The notes under the pieces: model-generated | Databases searched by the model: none | What the model saw: the letters and a program-made list of their open reading frames with translations, nothing else | What the model was told of the DNA's origin: nothing | Shown: positions 6,793 through 9,343 of the stretch, piece by piece | Numbering within the stretch: position 1 is the stretch's first letter | Layout of the letters: every line of letters starts with the position of its first letter | Source of the DNA: an uncultured Bacteroidales bacterium | GTDB taxonomy: Bacteria > Bacteroidota > Bacteroidia > Bacteroidales > UBA932 | NCBI GenBank assembly: GCA_947305045.1 | Contig: CAMZCW010000082.1 | Location: forward strand, 1 to 9,343 | Length of the DNA stretch: 9,343 nt | Direction of reading: 5' to 3' | Position numbers and translations under genes: made by a program

Positions 6793-7359
6793 TTATGAGG
6801 CAATAGTCACCAGAGCGAGCCCCTCGCCTCTGACGCTATGATGCAGCTTTTGCAAATCTCCGGGCTTGACGGGCAATATGACGGTGTAGTCCCATTTGTT
6901 CAGTTGGAACGGGCCGTCCTGAGGGTGCGTCAGGTGGTTTGTGTCGTTCTTCCAGGAATGGAGAAGGATGTTCTCAACGAGTTCAGGATCATCATAGATG
7001 TTATGGTCTCCGTCGGGGATGTCGGCGATGTTTTCAATGATGATGATCGGTTTCGGCTCCTTGGGGAGTTTGGACAGGGCATGCATCGATCCTATAGCGT
7101 CACCTTTACGAAAAGTTTTCGCGTCCCAGCGAATGACAGGACGGCCCTGCTGCTTTTTCAGCATTTCAACTTCAGGCTTGCTTCCAATCACCTGATACTT
7201 ACTGGAAACCATCTTTTCTAAATGTCTATCCATAACTTCGGGATCAGAAGTTTCAAGGATTGTGATACCAGGAGTAAGACATTGGGCCAACTGGTTTTGG
7301 ATGCTTTCATCCAGTTCACGTACGTGCTGTTCAATAGGTTTTAGATCAAAAGTGTTCAT
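6793..7359 (-). CDS. Unknown 188-aa protein, possibly a degenerate P-loop/AAA-like ATPase
   Basis: I do not recognise this 188-residue cytoplasmic protein. It has no signal peptide or membrane segment. A short helical N-terminus (about 5-27) leads to a strand ITILETSDPEVM (32-43) where a P-loop protein would have its first strand and Walker A, but no GxxxxGK(S/T) is present. A Walker-B-like run PIIIIEN (104-110) follows about 70 residues later. Still later comes WDYTVILPVKPGD (about 156-168), which resembles the sensor strand of AAA proteins. The layout suggests an ATPase-type fold that has lost nucleotide hydrolysis, but this is a reading of spacing and hydrophobicity only. The gene starts 33 bases after the stop of the 215-residue gene and is probably the last of the cassette. 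Its base composition is closer to the left block than to its upstream neighbours. Confidence 0.8.
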   Translation of the reverse strand: MNTFDLKPIEQHVRELDESIQNQLAQCLTPGITILETSDPEVMDRHLEKMVSSKYQVIGSKPEVEMLKKQQGRPVIRWDAKTFRKGDAIGSMHALSKLPKEPKPIIIIENIADIPDGDHNIYDDPELVENILLHSWKNDTNHLTHPQDGPFQLNKWDYTVILPVKPGDLQKLHHSVRGEGLALVTIAS

Positions 7360-7392
7360 GATAGAATTATGACTTAAATCGTTTTCTCCTAC

Positions 7393-8040
7393 CTATAGTA
7401 GCTCTAATGCTTTTAAGACAGCTTGTAATGTGATGCCGCCAATAACTTGGATTGAGCCATCGGTTGCCAATTGCTTGAGATATGAAGATAGCCTTTCTGC
7501 AAAAGACGTTTTTGGATTATTAGATTCCTTTATTGCCTTTTCAAGAGCCACTTCAAGCTTTTGGGCAGCTTCCGGGAAAACAGTTGTGTAAAAAACAGCA
7601 AAGTCAGAGATTGAGATAGATACCACCTCGCTATTGAAAGAAGAGTCGGCATATCCATGAATCTCTTTCATCTTTGCCTGAAGCTGTAGGCGAAGGAATT
7701 TGTCTTCAACAGCAAAACGAACCCGGTTATTCTCCACATTGAAATGTGCCTCCAATAAGATTGGTCTCAGCGAATCCCGAAATGTTTTTTCCCTATTGGA
7801 GTCATCTCCATATCGCAAGTTTGCCTCATAGCACAGCCGACTGATTTTGCTGACAGGAATGCGTAAGGCAAGGCTAAGGTCTTGTTGAGACCTTTTGTCT
7901 TTTAAAGAGGAATACCTCCTTAAGAGGTGAAATACTAGAATTTCGACATCGGTTTTATTCATAGAGCCAAATCCTCCAATCATATACTGCTGGAAGAATT
8001 CGGTCGCAAATGAGGCAGGATTGTTAAGATTGACTTTCAT
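7393..8040 (-). CDS. Unknown 215-aa protein with HTH-like segment
   Basis: This soluble, mostly helical protein of 215 residues is not one I recognise. Residues 27-50 form an amphipathic stretch (NKTDVEILVFHLLRRYSSLK). Residues 51-75 (SQQDLSLALRIPVSKISRLC then YEANL) look like a helix-turn-helix, with ALRIPVSKI as the turn and start of the recognition helix. The C-terminal half holds a hydrophobic-aromatic stretch (about 139-156), a charged helix (about 158-172) and a Gly-Gly-Ile tail (about 199-215). The ATG at 8040 is preferred; the frame also opens at a TTG at 8067 whose bases overlap the stop of the upstream gene (TTGA). Either start implies tight linkage with the CxxC gene upstream and the 188-residue gene downstream. 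DNA binding or regulation of the cassette is plausible; nothing shows a target. Confidence 0.8.
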   Translation of the reverse strand: MKVNLNNPASFATEFFQQYMIGGFGSMNKTDVEILVFHLLRRYSSLKDKRSQQDLSLALRIPVSKISRLCYEANLRYGDDSNREKTFRDSLRPILLEAHFNVENNRVRFAVEDKFLRLQLQAKMKEIHGYADSSFNSEVVSISISDFAVFYTTVFPEAAQKLEVALEKAIKESNNPKTSFAERLSSYLKQLATDGSIQVIGGITLQAVLKALELL

Positions 8041-8063
8041 ATCGTCCACAATTATAAGATGAC

Positions 8064-8600
8064 TCAAATGATATCAATGTAGTCCGGAATAGACTGAAGT
8101 GCGTCATTATTGATGACTATCTCTCCTTCTGAATGAATTTTTCCACTTTTATCTATGTACACCGGGGAGGAACAATGTGCATTTAAAAATAGCCATTCAC
8201 GTATCATTGAAGCGACCTGGGGCAAAGGGCTTGATGTTATCAAATCCTTGCTGAATAAGCCATTGACGCTTTTTGAGGTTCTTTCTTCATTCGTCATCTC
8301 CTGCGGAGGTAAATATGCCGGCATTGGGATGTACTCATTCTTGAACTCATCCCAATAGAAACAATCAACCTCACAAATCTCACACTCTCCCTTTACTTTG
8401 GAATACTTAGTACCATATACATCCGTGTACCAATCTTGATAATCATCAGGGTTGTTGTTATCACCACAAGGATTAACAATCGGAGAGTAAAAACCCAGGT
8501 GCTTCTTATCATCCTCTGTGACAAATCCAACAAGAAGTCGTGATTTGGCGTATGCTTCAACTTTATTCAAATCTTTTTCAATGGAATCAAATATACTCAT
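8064..8600 (-). CDS. Unknown 178-aa CxxC protein
   Basis: The 178-residue product has no signal peptide or membrane helix and is rich in acidic and aromatic residues. A Cys cluster, GECEICEVDCFYW (71-83; Cys73, Cys76, Cys80), could bind a metal, though a matching second pair is not evident (other Cys at 45 and 143). An Asn/Asp/Tyr-rich loop lies at about 46-65. The C-terminus ends DALQSIPDYIDII, a tail that recurs in a broken copy at 6763-6683. The ATG at 8600 follows the stop of the LRR gene by 25 AT-rich bases, and the gene ends next to the start of the HTH-like gene, so it sits inside a probable four-gene operon. A partner or immunity-type role for the LRR protein could be imagined from the context but is not shown by the sequence. 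Confidence 0.82.
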   Translation of the reverse strand: MSIFDSIEKDLNKVEAYAKSRLLVGFVTEDDKKHLGFYSPIVNPCGDNNNPDDYQDWYTDVYGTKYSKVKGECEICEVDCFYWDEFKNEYIPMPAYLPPQEMTNEERTSKSVNGLFSKDLITSSPLPQVASMIREWLFLNAHCSSPVYIDKSGKIHSEGEIVINNDALQSIPDYIDII

Positions 8601-8625
8601 AACAAAAAATTTTTAATATATTGCA

Positions 8626-9343
8626 TTACATTGGATATATTGAAGATTCGTAATCCATCCAATACTTTGCTTCTTTATAAGAAGACAAAGATGCCGATGG
8701 GACATATATGCGACGATCAGAAGCATTGTTATAAAACATATTATAACCGCTTTTAGGTGGAGTAATAGGGTTAACAAAAACACTTGTTAAACTACTGCAA
8801 TTATAGAAAGCATTGGTGCCTATGGACGTTACACTTTTAGGGATGGTAATACTTGAAAGGCTTGTACAACCTCTGAAAGCATGAGAGCTTATGGATGTTA
8901 CATTTTCAGGAATGTTAATACTTGAAAGGCTTGTACAACCTCTGAAAGCAGAATCGCCTATGGATGTTACACTTTCAGGGATGGTAATACTTGAAAGGCT
9001 TGAGCAACCATAGAAAGCAGAATCGCCTATGTATGTTACGTTTGCAGGGATGTTAATTCTTGAAAGGCTTGAGCAACGAGAGAAAGCAGAAGAGTATATG
9101 GACGTTACACTTTCAGGGATGGTAATACTTGAAAGGCTTGAACAACCAGAGAAAGCATAAGAGCCTATGGATGTTACACTTTCAGGGATGGTAATACTTG
9201 AAAGGCTTGTACAACCAGAGAAAGCAGAAGGGTATATGGACGTTACACTTTCAGGGATGGTAATACTTGAAAGGCTTGTGCAACCAGAGAAAGCAGAAGT
9301 GCCTATGGATGTTACACTTTCAGGGATGGTAATACTTGAAAGG
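8626..9343 (-). CDS. LRR_5 (BspA-like) leucine-rich repeat surface protein, partial (N-terminus beyond right edge)
   Basis: An open minus-strand frame enters from the right edge and stops at TAA (8628-8626), giving about 239 codons of the C-terminus. It consists of 23-residue repeats of the form SAFSGCTSLSSITIPESVTS followed by IG or IY, the BspA-like LRR_5 pattern (AF-GC-SL--I-IP-SV--I). After the last regular unit a degenerate unit (NAFYNCSSLTSVFVNPITPP) leads into RRIYVPSASLSSYKEAKYW, and the protein ends SIYPM. This is the usual closing segment of the family. Such proteins are generally exported or surface-exposed and bind host or bacterial partners. The signal peptide, any N-terminal domain and the promoter are outside the window, and no sorting domain is seen at the C-terminus. 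Codon and base use are clearly AT-rich. The three small genes downstream are probably co-transcribed. Confidence 0.9.
   Translation of the reverse strand, partial: LSSITIPESVTSIGTSAFSGCTSLSSITIPESVTSIYPSAFSGCTSLSSITIPESVTSIGSYAFSGCSSLSSITIPESVTSIYSSAFSRCSSLSRINIPANVTYIGDSAFYGCSSLSSITIPESVTSIGDSAFRGCTSLSSINIPENVTSISSHAFRGCTSLSSITIPKSVTSIGTNAFYNCSSLTSVFVNPITPPKSGYNMFYNNASDRRIYVPSASLSSYKEAKYWMDYESSIYPM
8821..9343 (-). repeat. Tandem 69-bp coding repeats (LRR units)
   Basis: The hexamer tatgga (tatgta once) recurs at 8821, 8890, 8959, 9028, 9097, 9166, 9235 and 9304, exactly 69 bases apart each time, and the array continues past the edge. Units are nearly identical in DNA, with only a few differences between neighbours. 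The period encodes 23 residues, so gain or loss of a unit keeps the frame. Confidence 0.92.

Noticed and set aside
8601..8625. AAAAATTTTT palindrome between the LRR gene and the CxxC gene as a terminator
   Set aside because: The arms are only A/T with no loop or GC stem, and the 25-base gap fits continued transcription through the operon.
8821..9343. Regular 69-bp periodicity as a possible CRISPR array
   Set aside because: There are no unique spacers; whole units are near-identical and encode an uninterrupted LRR_5 frame.

Overview
The window looks like chromosomal DNA of a Bacteroidota, most likely a Bacteroidales relative. Three gene starts sit just downstream of the phylum's promoter pattern (TTG or TTTG, about 20 bases, then TAnnTTTG). 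The gene families also fit: lipoprotein-anchored TPR regulators with a C-terminal DNA-binding domain, TonB-receptor-type outer-membrane barrels, and LRR_5 (BspA-like) surface proteins. The genus cannot be fixed from the sequence alone.

Left block (1-3983, minus strand): a probable operon reading right to left. It holds a lipoprotein 5'-nucleotidase/UshA-type phosphoesterase (3909-2173), a lipoprotein TPR sensor-regulator with one membrane helix and a C-terminal helix-turn-helix (HTH) domain (2168-864), a 108-residue paralogue reduced to membrane helix plus HTH (774-448), and a three-helix membrane protein that leaves the window (424-1). The mini-regulator has its own well-formed promoter with an operator-like inverted repeat against its -33 element, so it may be autoregulated or controlled by its larger paralogue.

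Middle (3910-6058): a 74-base divergent promoter region serves the nucleotidase and a plus-strand gene for a 605-residue outer-membrane beta-barrel (3984-5801). Directly after the barrel gene lies a deleted and frameshifted relic of an Rpn/PD-(D/E)XK family gene, then a strong GC-rich hairpin that probably ends transcription between convergent genes.

Right block (6059-9343, minus strand): a small secreted protein of unknown function (6673-6059) and a stop-interrupted gene tail (6763-6683). To their right is a compact cassette: an LRR_5 repeat protein running off the right edge (9343-8626), a 178-residue CxxC protein (8600-8064), a 215-residue protein with an HTH-like segment (8040-7393), and a 188-residue protein resembling a P-loop ATPase without a Walker A motif (7359-6793). 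The first three cassette genes are visibly more AT-rich than the left block, which suggests separate acquisition. I do not recognise the three small cassette proteins. The cassette is the best candidate here for an undescribed system, but its function is open.

No tRNA, rRNA, CRISPR array or intact insertion sequence was seen. No stretch longer than 300 bases lacks a gene.
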